Positions 1 through 8,434 of a stretch of 64,000 nucleotides of DNA are shown in pieces (the first letter of the stretch is position 1; each line of letters begins with the position of its first letter). Made by a program: the position numbers and the translations under genes. The notes beneath the pieces are model-generated. The model searched no databases and had not been told where the DNA came from. It worked only from the letters and a program-made list of their open reading frames with translations. Location of the stretch: assembly GCA_039888615.1 (NCBI GenBank), contig JBDQQS010000004.1; one strand, 5' to 3'. This DNA comes from Flavimaribacter sp039888615. GTDB lineage: Bacteria > Pseudomonadota > Alphaproteobacteria > Rhizobiales > Rhizobiaceae.

Positions 1-1
1 C

Positions 2-817
2 CGTTGGAGACATGGTGTTTTCGCGATCGTACTTTTGCTTGCCGCAAGCGCCTTTGTTGGCTTGGTGCTTACGGCCATATTCTACAGTTTCGGCGTCGCC
101 GGCGTCATTCTGGAAATTGTTACCATCTCCATCTTTCTTGCCCAGAAAGGCCTGTCAGAGCATGTCGGAAGGGTCGCGAACGCCGTGCGATCTGGCGGAT
201 TGGATGAAGCCAGACGCGCGGTTTCGCAGATTGTCGGGCGCGATCCCGAAGGGCTCGATGCACCGGCAATCGGTCGGGCAGCCATAGAAAGCCTTTCCGA
301 GAATTTCTCCGACGGTGTGGTGGCCCCGGCTTTCTGGTATCTGATCCTCGGTCTTCCGGGTCTACTCGCTTACAAGATGCTCAACACGGCCGATTCGATG
401 ATCGGCCACAAGGACGAACGACATCTGCATTTCGGTCGGGCTGCCGCCCGGCTGGATGATATCGCGAACTGGATTCCGGCGCGGGTGTCAGCTGCTTTCC
501 TCGTTCTCTCGACGGCAATCCGCCTCGGACTGAAGTCAGCGCGGAGGGCGGCTGGCGCTGTTCTTCGCGACGCCGGATTGCATCGTTCTCCGAACGCAGG
601 TTGGCCAGAAGCCGCCATGGCCGGCGCGCTTGGCGTCGCTCTGTCCGGTCCGCGCAGCTACGGAAAGACGCCCGTGATGGAGCCCTATCTGAATGCGAAG
701 GGACGCGCCGCCGTCGTTGTCGACGATCTCGATCGTGCGTTGATGCTCTTCAGCTGGAGTTGCTCTCTGCTGTTCCTTGCCGTGGCGATTCCGGCCTTGT
801 GCGAAATGCTCGCCTGA
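2..817 (+). CDS. cbiB: Adenosylcobinamide-phosphate synthase CbiB/CobD (5' truncated by window edge)
   Basis: This membrane enzyme joins cobyric acid to aminopropanol (phosphate) late in cobalamin synthesis. The reading frame is already open at base 2, so 271 residues are visible of a protein that is usually 310-330; the N-terminus lies outside the window. Family hallmarks are visible: ESLSENFSDGVVAPAFWY around residues 97-114 and DSMIGHKDERHLHFG around residues 136-150, with hydrophobic segments before and after. It ends at a TGA, followed by a 199-bp gap before a gene of unrelated function on the same strand. Naming between CbiB and CobD depends on convention; the family assignment is secure. 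Confidence 0.93.
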   Translation, partial: RWRHGVFAIVLLLAASAFVGLVLTAIFYSFGVAGVILEIVTISIFLAQKGLSEHVGRVANAVRSGGLDEARRAVSQIVGRDPEGLDAPAIGRAAIESLSENFSDGVVAPAFWYLILGLPGLLAYKMLNTADSMIGHKDERHLHFGRAAARLDDIANWIPARVSAAFLVLSTAIRLGLKSARRAAGAVLRDAGLHRSPNAGWPEAAMAGALGVALSGPRSYGKTPVMEPYLNAKGRAAVVVDDLDRALMLFSWSCSLLFLAVAIPALCEMLA

Positions 818-834
818 GAACCAAACCCCGAAAT

Positions 835-850
835 TGTGACATATGCCACA
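835..850. promoter_or_regulatory. CRP-like imperfect palindrome
   Basis: TGTGACATATGCCACA is a near-perfect 16-bp palindrome matching TGTGA-N6-TCACA at 9 of 10 arm positions, with A/T flanks that extend the match. It sits 167 bp upstream of the L,D-transpeptidase start and just after the cobalamin gene. It looks like a site for a CRP/FNR-superfamily regulator; that role is inferred only from the sequence. Confidence 0.35.
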
Positions 851-1016
851 TTTCGAATAGTTTAACGGCTTTAGAAAGAATGCCGTTACCTTTATTTGGT
901 ATAGGTTGTTATCTATTACTATAAATGGGTGCAACTATAAGAAAAGGTCTCGATGATATGCGTATCTGATCGCATGTCGAATAGTGAACACTGATCAAGG
1001 AGCAGGGGGACTGCAA

Positions 1017-1448
1017 ATGTTCAGATATGTGCTGACGATCGTCGCCGGACTGGCAATCGTGCCGTTTCAAACAGCTATTGCCAGAGCAACAACGCTGATG
1101 GCTCAGGTGGATCTTTCCAGGCAGGAAATGGTCGTTACACACAGGGGGCAGGTCAAGTACCGCTGGAAAGTATCGACAGGGCGCGGTTCCTACCGCACGC
1201 CGACCGGATCATACAGCCCGAAATGGCTGTCGAAGTATCACAAGTCCCGCAAATACAACAACGCGCCAATGCCGTTTGCAATCTTCTTCCGTGGCGGTTA
1301 CGCTGTGCACGGAACGAACGAGATCAGTCGCCTTGGACGCCCGGCGTCACACGGGTGTGTGAGACTTGATCCGAAAAACGCCGCCATGCTCTTCTCGCTT
1401 GTTGAGCGCGAAGGTTTCAACAACACGCGGATCATCATCACTCAATAG
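1017..1448 (+). CDS. Secreted L,D-transpeptidase (YkuD domain)
   Basis: A 143-residue periplasmic enzyme that would form 3-3 peptidoglycan cross-links or attach proteins to peptidoglycan. The start at 1017 is chosen because a purine-rich AGGAGCAGGGGGA lies directly upstream and because the signal-peptide-like stretch (FRYVLTIVAGLAIVPFQTAIA) then begins at once; an in-frame start at 984 would add 11 residues. The catalytic motif is complete: AVHGTNE followed by RPASHGCVRLDP, with the nucleophilic cysteine in SHGCVR. It is a minimal single-domain member without LysM or other wall-binding domains. Its last 11 bases overlap the 3' end of the convergent lpxXL. No partner gene is nearby. Confidence 0.92.
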   Translation: MFRYVLTIVAGLAIVPFQTAIARATTLMAQVDLSRQEMVVTHRGQVKYRWKVSTGRGSYRTPTGSYSPKWLSKYHKSRKYNNAPMPFAIFFRGGYAVHGTNEISRLGRPASHGCVRLDPKNAAMLFSLVEREGFNNTRIIITQ

Positions 1449-2529
1449 ACGGTTTTTTGCGACCGTGACCGCCCGGCCGCTGCGGATTTCGCATGCGGGC
1501 CGGGAGAGGCTGGCCGGGTTTGCGTCGGCGCACATGCACCGGCCACTGCCCGTTCTTCTCGAAATATTTCTTTGCGCGCGCGATCTGCTGTGGGTCTAGA
1601 CGAAATCCTCTCGGATCGCCCCAACGATCGTGGAACCACATCCACTGTCCGGGATATTCCCTGATCCAGCTTTCGACCTTGTCGTTTACGATCTGCGACG
1701 CCGCCTGGATATCGACATTTCCGTCGCTGTCCTTCGGCATGGTGATCGGTTCCTCAATCTCGAGACGGAAGCGATCATTCTCAATCCGGATGCACCGGGC
1801 CGGAAAGACCTCGCAGTCGAAGTGACGCGCCAGCTTGGCCAAAAGCGGATTGGCGATTACGTCGCGTCCAAAGAATTGCACGGTCGGGCCTTTTCGGAAT
1901 TTCTGGTCGACGAGCAGTCCCACGCCTCGGTTTTCATCCAGAACGCCAGCGAGATTCCAGGCGGCGCCTGCCCGCGACGGCACAAGGTTGCCCATATGTG
2001 TGCGCCGGGCGGCCAGCAACTTGTTGGCGATGTATCGGTTGTTGGGCGGACGGAACAGGGCGGTGACGTTAAGGCCGTATCTGGCGGCAATCGCCGGCAG
2101 GAGTTCGAAATTGCCTGTATGCGCCGTAAACACGATAAACGGACGCGGACGTTCAACAAGATCGAGAAAACGATCGATGCCTTCGACCTCGATGAGGCCG
2201 CCTTGACCAGTGTCGATGCCGCTGTCGATCAGCTTGTCTATGAGGATATATTCCGCCATCAGGCGAGCCATGTTCCCCCACATGTCAAGCGCGATCGCCT
2301 CGCGCTCCTCTTCTGATTTTTCGGGAAATGCGAGTTCCAGGTTTTGCAGGGCAAGCTTGTGCCGGTGAGTCAGCGGGCCGATCTTGCGCGCCATGTAGTC
2401 TGTAAAACGGATTGCCTTGCGAGCGGGCAGTTTCTTCAAAACCCCAAGTGTCGCGAACACAAACTGCGCGACCAGCCACTCCTGAATTTTGATAAGAGTG
2501 ACAATCGATTGTCTGAGTGTTGGATTCAC
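1438..2529 (-). CDS. lpxXL: Lipid A very-long-chain (C28) acyltransferase LpxXL
   Basis: This is a 363-residue LpxL/HtrB-family lysophospholipid acyltransferase. The catalytic HX4(D/E) motif is visible as HTGNFE near residue 137, after an N-terminal hydrophobic stretch that would anchor it to the inner membrane. Family members acylate the Kdo-lipid A precursor. As last gene of the acpXL operon this one is expected to transfer 27-hydroxyoctacosanate (or a similar VLCFA) from AcpXL; that specificity comes from the rhizobial clusters of identical order. It overlaps adh2XL by 4 bp (ATGA), indicating translational coupling. The C-terminus is rich in Arg/Lys/Pro. Its 3' end overlaps the convergent transpeptidase gene. 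Confidence 0.9.
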   Translation of the reverse strand: MNPTLRQSIVTLIKIQEWLVAQFVFATLGVLKKLPARKAIRFTDYMARKIGPLTHRHKLALQNLELAFPEKSEEEREAIALDMWGNMARLMAEYILIDKLIDSGIDTGQGGLIEVEGIDRFLDLVERPRPFIVFTAHTGNFELLPAIAARYGLNVTALFRPPNNRYIANKLLAARRTHMGNLVPSRAGAAWNLAGVLDENRGVGLLVDQKFRKGPTVQFFGRDVIANPLLAKLARHFDCEVFPARCIRIENDRFRLEIEEPITMPKDSDGNVDIQAASQIVNDKVESWIREYPGQWMWFHDRWGDPRGFRLDPQQIARAKKYFEKNGQWPVHVRRRKPGQPLPARMRNPQRPGGHGRKKPSIE

Positions 2530-3563
2530 GCGTCTTTATCCATTCTCAAAATGATTTTCCCGAATACCTGTCGGCTTTCCATTCTGGCGAGCGCGGTGTC
2601 GATGTCCTCAGGCTCGACTTCCGTGTCGATTACGGGATGAACAATGCCGCGGGCCATCTTTTCCATGGCGTCGGCGAGATTCTCCATTCGGCAGCCGAAG
2701 GATCCGATAAATCTTAGCTGCTGTTGGAAAAGCTGCATGAGATTGACCTGCGTCGACACGCCCGATGTGGAGCCGCAAGTCACAAGCCGGCCGCCGCGTT
2801 TCATGCACAGCATGGAGCCGGCCCATGTGTCGGCGCCGACATGTTCGAAGACAACGTCCACGCCCTTCTTCTTCGTGAGTTTGCGAACTGCTCCCTCGAA
2901 CCGGTCTTCGCGGTAATTGATGACATGATCGGCGCCAAGTTCTCGCGCCCTTTCCACCTTGTCGTCTGAGCCCACGGTCGTGATGACTGTGCATCCCGTC
3001 TTTTTGGCAAGCTGGATTGCGGCCGAGCCAATGCCGGAACCGCCGGCGTGAACCAGAATGGTTTCACCGGGCTGCAATTTGGCGTTATCAAAAAGCATGT
3101 GTTCGACGGTGCCGAACGTAACAGGCGCGAGCGCCGCGGCTACGCCGTCGACCCCGGGTGGCGCGGGCACAAGCTGCCGCGCCAGAACGTTGATTTTTTC
3201 CTGGGCGAAGCCGTCGAGATGAAACCCGTGCACGCCGGCCACGTGCTCGCACATATTGTCCCGGCCTTCACGACAGTGTTTACATAGGCCACAGGTGCGC
3301 GCGCCATATATCGAGACAAGTTGCCCAGGCAGCACATTCGAAACGCCGGGGCCGATCGCCTCGACGGTGCCGGAGGCTTCCGCGCCGATCACCAGCGGAA
3401 GCTTGCGTTTGGCGAACGCCATGCCGCGCCATCCCCATACATCGATGTGATTGAGCGCCACGGCGGCGACCCTGAGCGTGACTTCTCCAGGACCGGGTTC
3501 GTCCGGCGGAGCAATGTCGGTCAGTTCCAGTTTGCGATCGTCAATAAGCTGCAATGCACGCAT
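2526..3563 (-). CDS. adh2XL: Zinc-containing alcohol dehydrogenase family protein of the VLCFA cluster
   Basis: A 345-residue medium-chain dehydrogenase/reductase. Visible are the GroES-like N-terminal half (GAEASGTVEAIGPGV), a structural-zinc cysteine set (CGLCKHCREGRDNMC) and a Rossmann motif (VHAGGSGIGSAAIQLAKKTG). In rhizobial acpXL clusters the equivalent gene lies between fabF1XL and lpxXL and is thought to supply a reduction step in building the C28 chain; the exact reaction is not settled. The order and 4-bp overlap with lpxXL support that role here. In other contexts the same family includes quinone reductases and generic alcohol dehydrogenases. The gap to the upstream fabF1XL is 50 bp. 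Confidence 0.85.
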   Translation of the reverse strand: MRALQLIDDRKLELTDIAPPDEPGPGEVTLRVAAVALNHIDVWGWRGMAFAKRKLPLVIGAEASGTVEAIGPGVSNVLPGQLVSIYGARTCGLCKHCREGRDNMCEHVAGVHGFHLDGFAQEKINVLARQLVPAPPGVDGVAAALAPVTFGTVEHMLFDNAKLQPGETILVHAGGSGIGSAAIQLAKKTGCTVITTVGSDDKVERARELGADHVINYREDRFEGAVRKLTKKKGVDVVFEHVGADTWAGSMLCMKRGGRLVTCGSTSGVSTQVNLMQLFQQQLRFIGSFGCRMENLADAMEKMARGIVHPVIDTEVEPEDIDTALARMESRQVFGKIILRMDKDA

Positions 3564-3613
3564 AAGGCGGCGTTTCCCCGGCTATTCTGTATTGGCTTCG
3601 TTAGGAACCGCGT

Positions 3614-4897
3614 TTAGGCCGGTTCAACCGCCATGACAAGGCATGCATTTTGTCCGCCGAAGCCAAACGAGTTGGAAAGCACGGTGTTTACCGCTTTTTC
3701 GCGTTTCACATTCGGCACAACATCGAGTTCGATGGTGGGGTCCGGATTTTCGTAATTGATGGTTGGCGGCAGCGTTCCGGTTCTTATCGTCATGAGCGAG
3801 AAGATCGCCTCAACCGCGCCGGCTGCGGTCAATGTATGGCCGATCATCGACTTGTTGGAGGAAACCGGAATGTTTGGCAGATGGTCGCCGAAGACCGTGG
3901 ACAGCGACAGATACTCCATCTTGTCGTTCTCGGGCGTCGAGGTGCCATGCGCGTTGATATAGTCTATGCCGGATTCATCGATGCCGGCGTCCGACAGGGC
4001 CGCCTGGACGGTGGCGATCGCCGGACCGCCGTCAGGTGAAGAGCGGGTCCTGTGAAAATGGTCGGCCTTTTCTCCATATCCCTTGACGATACCCAAAACA
4101 TTCGCGCCGCGCGCCTCTGCGGCTTCCAGCGATTCCAACACGAGGGCGGCGCCGCCTTCTGCGATGACGAAACCATCGCGATCCTTTGTGAAAGGTTTTG
4201 AAGCCTTTTCCGGAATGTCGTTCTGTGTGGACAGGGCTGAAAGCAGCGAAAACCTGACCAGCGCCTCGACATTGACCGATCCATCGGTCGCGACCGTCAA
4301 CGCCTTGTCCGTGCGTCCCTGGCGGATCGCGTCGACGCCGAGCTGGATCGCCGTTGCGCCGGATGCGCACGCCGTGGAAAGGGTCACGGGCAGGCCGCGC
4401 GTGCCGTAGACTTCCGCCAATCGCTCGGCGATTGCGCCAAAGAGGGCCGAGCGGGTCAGATCCTTGTGCGGGCGCGCCCGCATCGCCTTCAGAAAAACGT
4501 CGTAGGCGTTGTTGGTTTCCTCTGCAAAACCATATTCGTCGGCCAGTCGGAACCTGTGATCCCATTCATATTCGACGGGAGGCGCGGCCAGGAATAGCGG
4601 GCCGCCGAATTCGCCTGTGACGCCGGCTTCCTCGAGCGCTTCACGGGTCGCGGCATCGGCCATGGCGAAGGAGATTTCGCTGGCGTAGTTCGGCGCATCC
4701 ATGAAATCGACCGTGCCGCTGATGCGGGTCGAAAGGCCTTCGGTCGGAAACCGCGTTATTTCGTGTATCCCGGAAACGCCGTCGGTGAGGGCCTTCCAGT
4801 TGTCCTGCTTGCCGCGTCCGAGGGACGTGACGATGCCCATGCCGGTCACGGCTATGATCGGACGGTTCAGATGATCTCTGTATTTGCTGGCGGTCAT
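3614..4897 (-). CDS. fabF1XL: Beta-ketoacyl-ACP synthase of VLCFA synthesis (catalytically intact partner)
   Basis: A 427-residue FabF-type condensing enzyme. The Cys-His-His triad is present: Cys177 in LSTACASGAT, His317 in NAHGTSTPEND and His354 in NKSMIGHT. The start at 4897 is preferred because a GGAG ribosome-binding site lies 7-10 bases upstream and the fold begins soon after (PIIAVTGMGIVTSLG); an earlier in-frame start at 5011 would overlap fabF2XL and add 38 residues of low similarity. Its expected role is repeated elongation of AcpXL-bound acyl chains to C26-C28. It sits 52 bp downstream of fabF2XL, a ketosynthase homologue without the active-site cysteine, which suggests the two act as a pair. 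Confidence 0.92.
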   Translation of the reverse strand: MTASKYRDHLNRPIIAVTGMGIVTSLGRGKQDNWKALTDGVSGIHEITRFPTEGLSTRISGTVDFMDAPNYASEISFAMADAATREALEEAGVTGEFGGPLFLAAPPVEYEWDHRFRLADEYGFAEETNNAYDVFLKAMRARPHKDLTRSALFGAIAERLAEVYGTRGLPVTLSTACASGATAIQLGVDAIRQGRTDKALTVATDGSVNVEALVRFSLLSALSTQNDIPEKASKPFTKDRDGFVIAEGGAALVLESLEAAEARGANVLGIVKGYGEKADHFHRTRSSPDGGPAIATVQAALSDAGIDESGIDYINAHGTSTPENDKMEYLSLSTVFGDHLPNIPVSSNKSMIGHTLTAAGAVEAIFSLMTIRTGTLPPTINYENPDPTIELDVVPNVKREKAVNTVLSNSFGFGGQNACLVMAVEPA

Positions 4898-4949
4898 GAC
4901 CGTCTCCGCTGACACTGCGCCCGCTTTTAGGGGCAAATTAAGTCCAGAT

Positions 4950-6152
4950 TTAGAGGTCGGCTGCGAGACCGGCAAGACCTTCGCCGTGATAGAAACCCAC
5001 CGAAGTGACAACCGCCCGTCGGGCGGCCTTGTCCATTACGCCTTCCGAAACCGGATCGAACCGCACATAATGTTCTTGCGAACCGAGCGCCATGGCTGCC
5101 AGAGCGATCCCGATCGGGAACTGGGCTTCCATGCTGTGGCCTATCACGCCCGAATAGCCGCGCAGAAGTCCGGATCCGTAGTGTTTCTCCAGAAAGGCCT
5201 TTTCGCGCTCCGTCAGATCATGTGCGCCGGAAGCGCCCGACATGACGAGTGTGTCGGGACTGTCAGGCGCGTTGATGATGTCGGCCATCCGTTCGAGACG
5301 GCTTTCCATCCGGCCTTCGTCGCGTTTGCCGCGATCGCCCTCCACAGCGTCGATGCGGGCATGGATGGTTGCTCCGCGCGCTTCGGCGTGAGCGCGTGAT
5401 TCCAGCACGAGAAAGGCGGAAGCCGAGCCGGTGACAATTCCGCCAGTGTCGCCTGGGCGCTCCCACAGGGGACGCCAGGAACCTTGTTCGAGCGTCTGCA
5501 TGCCTTCGTAAACCAAGTGCATGTCGGGCCGCTGCGCGTTGTAGGCGCCGCCGACAAGCGCATGGGACGTCTGGCCCGCGCGGATGCGTTCAAACAGTGT
5601 GGAGACGGCCGAGATACCGGCGCTTTCTTCGCCCATGAATGTCCGCGATGAGCCGGTGACCTTGTGGACGATGGAGATGTTGCCGGCGAGAAGGTTCGAC
5701 AATTGCGCCAGAAACAGTGTCGGCCGCAATTCGGTCGTCAGCTTTTCGTTGAGCACCATGTCGCGATCGTTTCGCTTGGCGGCCTCATTGACGATCATCG
5801 TGTCGACGGAGACGTCGCGTTCGCCACCGCCGGCGGCCACCACCATATCCATTGTCGAACAGGCTTCGAGGTCCTCCTTCAGTCCGGCGTCGTCAAGCGC
5901 CAGTCCGGCTGTGAAGACGCCGATCCTCTGCCAGTTTTCCATTTGCCGCTGGTCGCCGCGCCGCGGGATCTGATCCGACCAGTTGATCTCGGGCAGAGGG
6001 TGCACCGGGTACGGCGCGAAGCTCTCGGTGTCGAGAACCGGCTCCACTGTGTCGCCGGTTGTCAGCACGGACAGGTGAGCCTGCCTGCCTACGCCAAGCG
6101 AACTGACTATTCCTATTCCGGTGATGACAACGTCGTTTTCGGCTTTGGTCAT
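4950..6152 (-). CDS. fabF2XL: Beta-ketoacyl-ACP synthase-like protein lacking the catalytic cysteine
   Basis: A 400-residue thiolase-fold ketosynthase homologue (VVITGIGIVSSLG at the N-terminus, GVIGHSMEAQ near residue 335). Aligning the helix after the nucleophile by eye puts Glu176 (in FMGEESAG) where FabF has its catalytic cysteine, and the usual HGT histidine segment reads SGASGAHD. Only the last histidine (His339) is clearly kept. It therefore cannot be an ordinary condensing enzyme and is more like a chain-length-factor or KS-beta subunit that would pair with fabF1XL. The rhizobial acpXL cluster carries an equivalent gene in this position. It lies 16 bp after fabZXL and is surely cotranscribed. 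Confidence 0.88.
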   Translation of the reverse strand: MTKAENDVVITGIGIVSSLGVGRQAHLSVLTTGDTVEPVLDTESFAPYPVHPLPEINWSDQIPRRGDQRQMENWQRIGVFTAGLALDDAGLKEDLEACSTMDMVVAAGGGERDVSVDTMIVNEAAKRNDRDMVLNEKLTTELRPTLFLAQLSNLLAGNISIVHKVTGSSRTFMGEESAGISAVSTLFERIRAGQTSHALVGGAYNAQRPDMHLVYEGMQTLEQGSWRPLWERPGDTGGIVTGSASAFLVLESRAHAEARGATIHARIDAVEGDRGKRDEGRMESRLERMADIINAPDSPDTLVMSGASGAHDLTEREKAFLEKHYGSGLLRGYSGVIGHSMEAQFPIGIALAAMALGSQEHYVRFDPVSEGVMDKAARRAVVTSVGFYHGEGLAGLAADL

Positions 6153-6168
6153 GGTCCAGTCCCGCTGT

Positions 6169-6660
6169 TCACCGGTTTTCCTGTATTGCTGACATCAACC
6201 CGATTTCCGCCGCACGGTCCCGAACGACGCCAGCGAGGCTTGCTATATCATGTTGTGGGTTGTTGTCGAAATCGACTGTGCGCAGTTTCAACTGCGCGTC
6301 ACATATGCGCTTCCCGCCGCTTGCGATCTTCGCTTTCGTGACGACGTAACCTGATCCTTCATGCTCGAGGACGGCTTCGATTTCCAGTTCCGTCTGCGGC
6401 TCGACGAACGTTCGCAGCTTGGCGCTGTCGACAGACATCAAAAACGGCATTGCGGCGAAATTGTTGGTCGCCAGCACCAGCATGCCGCTGGCCTGAGCCA
6501 TGGTCTCGATCAGAAGAACTCCGGGCACAAGCGGCATTCCGGGGAAATGGCCTTCGAACACCGGGCTCTGTGCAGGCGTGGTGGAGCACGCCGCAAGCTT
6601 GCCGGCGGCGACGTCTACCATCGTCACCCGATCGATCATCTGGAAATATTCGAGATACAT
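6169..6660 (-). CDS. fabZXL: 3-hydroxyacyl-ACP dehydratase of the VLCFA cluster
   Basis: A 163-residue hot-dog-fold dehydratase, close to the usual FabZ length. The active-site stretch reads FEGHFPGMPLVPGVLLIE with the catalytic His and Glu in the expected places. It would dehydrate 3-hydroxyacyl chains carried on AcpXL during very-long-chain fatty acid synthesis. It is the second gene of the operon, 52 bp after acpXL and 16 bp before fabF2XL. A housekeeping FabZ would be expected elsewhere in the genome; nothing in this window resembles it. Confidence 0.9.
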   Translation of the reverse strand: MYLEYFQMIDRVTMVDVAAGKLAACSTTPAQSPVFEGHFPGMPLVPGVLLIETMAQASGMLVLATNNFAAMPFLMSVDSAKLRTFVEPQTELEIEAVLEHEGSGYVVTKAKIASGGKRICDAQLKLRTVDFDNNPQHDIASLAGVVRDRAAEIGLMSAIQENR

Positions 6661-6712
6661 TCGCTGTGCCTGGCGCCGCCTATGATCCGGTTCTGACGGC
6701 TGTATTCAACCG

Positions 6713-6997
6713 TCAGGCTTTTGCCGCGCGCAACTCGTCAATCTTGGCGCAGAGATTCTTCAAGACGAAATATTCTTCAGTGCCGACCTTGCCGTCATTG
6801 ACTTCCTGCGTCCACTTTTCAAGTGGAATCTTGATGCCGAATTCCTTGTCGATGGCGAATACGATATCGAGGAAGTCCAGGCTGTCTATTCCAAGATCGT
6901 CAATCGTGTGGCTCTCCGGTGTAATGGTGTCCCGATCGATCTCGCTGGTCTCGGCGATGATGTCGGCAACCTTGTCGAATGTGGCAGACACGCTCAT
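6713..6997 (-). CDS. acpXL: Special acyl carrier protein AcpXL
   Basis: A 94-residue acyl carrier protein. The phosphopantetheine attachment serine is in LGIDSLDFLD (Ser39). The longer C-terminal part (EKWTQEVNDGKVGTEEYF) is typical of AcpXL and differs from housekeeping AcpP. It carries the growing 27-hydroxyoctacosanoyl chain and presents it to LpxXL. It is first in a six-gene minus-strand operon and has an AAGGAT ribosome-binding site close to the ATG. Its promoter must lie in the 207-bp divergent region shared with mrp. The gene is a strong taxonomic marker for Hyphomicrobiales. Confidence 0.96.
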   Translation of the reverse strand: MSVSATFDKVADIIAETSEIDRDTITPESHTIDDLGIDSLDFLDIVFAIDKEFGIKIPLEKWTQEVNDGKVGTEEYFVLKNLCAKIDELRAAKA

Positions 6998-7204
6998 ATC
7001 CTTGTTCTGGGTATTGTCAGCGGAGACCTATAGAAAAAACGGATGCAAAAGCCAATGGGCTGTCGTCCGTTTATCCGAAGAACTTTGGGGCTTGGCGCAG
7101 CGTTCGCCGCGCCGCGACAAAGTTCGGCTGATCTGGCGGCATTGTGCCGCAAAGCCAAGTGCACTATTGCGAAGACAAAGCCCGAGCAAGAAGGACATGG
7201 ACAA

Positions 7205-8320
7205 ATGACTAATGTGACCCGTGATCAGGTTTTGGCGCGATTGAGGGAGGTCGGAGATGCTTCCATCGGCGGCGATATCGTTTCGAAGGGCCTGGTTTCC
7301 GATATTCTGATCGCTGACGGCAAGGTGTTCTTCTCGATCAGCGTGCCATCCGACCTCGCCGCATCTCTGGAGCCCTTGCGTCTGGCGGCCGAAAAGGCCG
7401 TGACCTCTATCGAAGGGGTGCAATCGGCCATGGTTGCGCTTACGGCTGAGCGCAAGGGCGGTTCGCCGTCCCCGCAGCCGAAAGCGCCTTCGGCGCGACC
7501 GCAGCCGACGGGAGTAAAGCCGGGCGTTCCGGGCGTCGAGCACATTATCGCCGTGGCTTCCGGCAAGGGCGGCGTCGGCAAATCGACCACGGCCGTCAAT
7601 ATTGCGCTCGGGCTGCAGTCGCTGGGATTGCGCGTAGGCGTTCTCGACGCGGATATTTATGGCCCGTCCGTGCCGAGACTGCTTAATGTTACAGGACGCC
7701 TCACGCCGGCCGGAAAGGAAAAGCTGCCGCCGAAACAGGCCTATGGCCTGAAGGTCATGTCGATGGGTTTTCTCGTCGACGAGGAGACGCCGATGATCTG
7801 GCGCGGGCCGATGGTCGTTTCCGCTCTGACGCAAATGCTGAGAGAAGTGGACTGGGGCGAACTGGATATCCTGGTCGTCGACATGCCGCCTGGCACTGGC
7901 GACGCGCAACTGACCATGGCTCAGAAGGTTCCTATGGCCGGTGCCGTCATCGTATCCACGCCGCAGGACCTCGCTCTCCTGGACGCCCGAAAGGGGCTCA
8001 ACATGTTCCGCAAGGTGGATGTGCCCGTTCTCGGTCTTGTGGAAAACATGAGCTACTTTGTATGCCCGTCATGCGGAGAGCGATCGGATATCTTCGGTCA
8101 CGGCGGCGCGCGTGAAGAGGCGCAAAAAATCGGTGTTCCTTTCCTTGGCGAGGTGCCACTTCACATGGACATCCGCGTCAGTTCCGATTCCGGCCAACCT
8201 GTCGTCGTTTCGGCTCCCGATAGCCCGCATGCCGAGGCCTACAGACAAATCGCCGAAAAGATCAAGGATTCCCTTCACGACGAGAGCCAGGTCGGCGCGC
8301 CGGCGATCGTGTTCGAATAG
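7205..8320 (+). CDS. mrp: Mrp/ApbC-type iron-sulfur carrier ATPase
   Basis: A 371-residue P-loop protein that receives Fe-S clusters and hands them to apoproteins. The N-terminal MIP18/DUF59 domain (roughly residues 3-90) is followed by a low-complexity Pro/Ala/Ser linker, then the deviant Walker A VASGKGGVGKST and the late CPSC pair (FVCPSCGERSDIFG) that binds the bridging cluster. The start at 7205 is chosen because the MTNVTRDQVLARL domain begins there and AAGGA lies upstream; an in-frame start at 7043 would add 54 residues without family character. It is divergent from acpXL. The 3' end is followed by 114 bp before a permease gene. Confidence 0.94.
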   Translation: MTNVTRDQVLARLREVGDASIGGDIVSKGLVSDILIADGKVFFSISVPSDLAASLEPLRLAAEKAVTSIEGVQSAMVALTAERKGGSPSPQPKAPSARPQPTGVKPGVPGVEHIIAVASGKGGVGKSTTAVNIALGLQSLGLRVGVLDADIYGPSVPRLLNVTGRLTPAGKEKLPPKQAYGLKVMSMGFLVDEETPMIWRGPMVVSALTQMLREVDWGELDILVVDMPPGTGDAQLTMAQKVPMAGAVIVSTPQDLALLDARKGLNMFRKVDVPVLGLVENMSYFVCPSCGERSDIFGHGGAREEAQKIGVPFLGEVPLHMDIRVSSDSGQPVVVSAPDSPHAEAYRQIAEKIKDSLHDESQVGAPAIVFE

Positions 8321-8434
8321 AGCTGCCTGCCGGTTCGGGGCGTGCTGCAAAAATCCGGGGTTGCCGGTCCGGCGGCGGGCGTCTAATGGGTCGGCGCTGC
8401 AAACAGCATCCTTGAGACGGGGAGTGGATCGATC

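Noticed and set aside
5664..6341. Plus-strand frame of 225 codons opposite fabF2XL/fabZXL
   Set aside because: It is antisense to well-supported ketosynthase and dehydratase genes, has no ribosome-binding site and no family character; a high-GC shadow frame.
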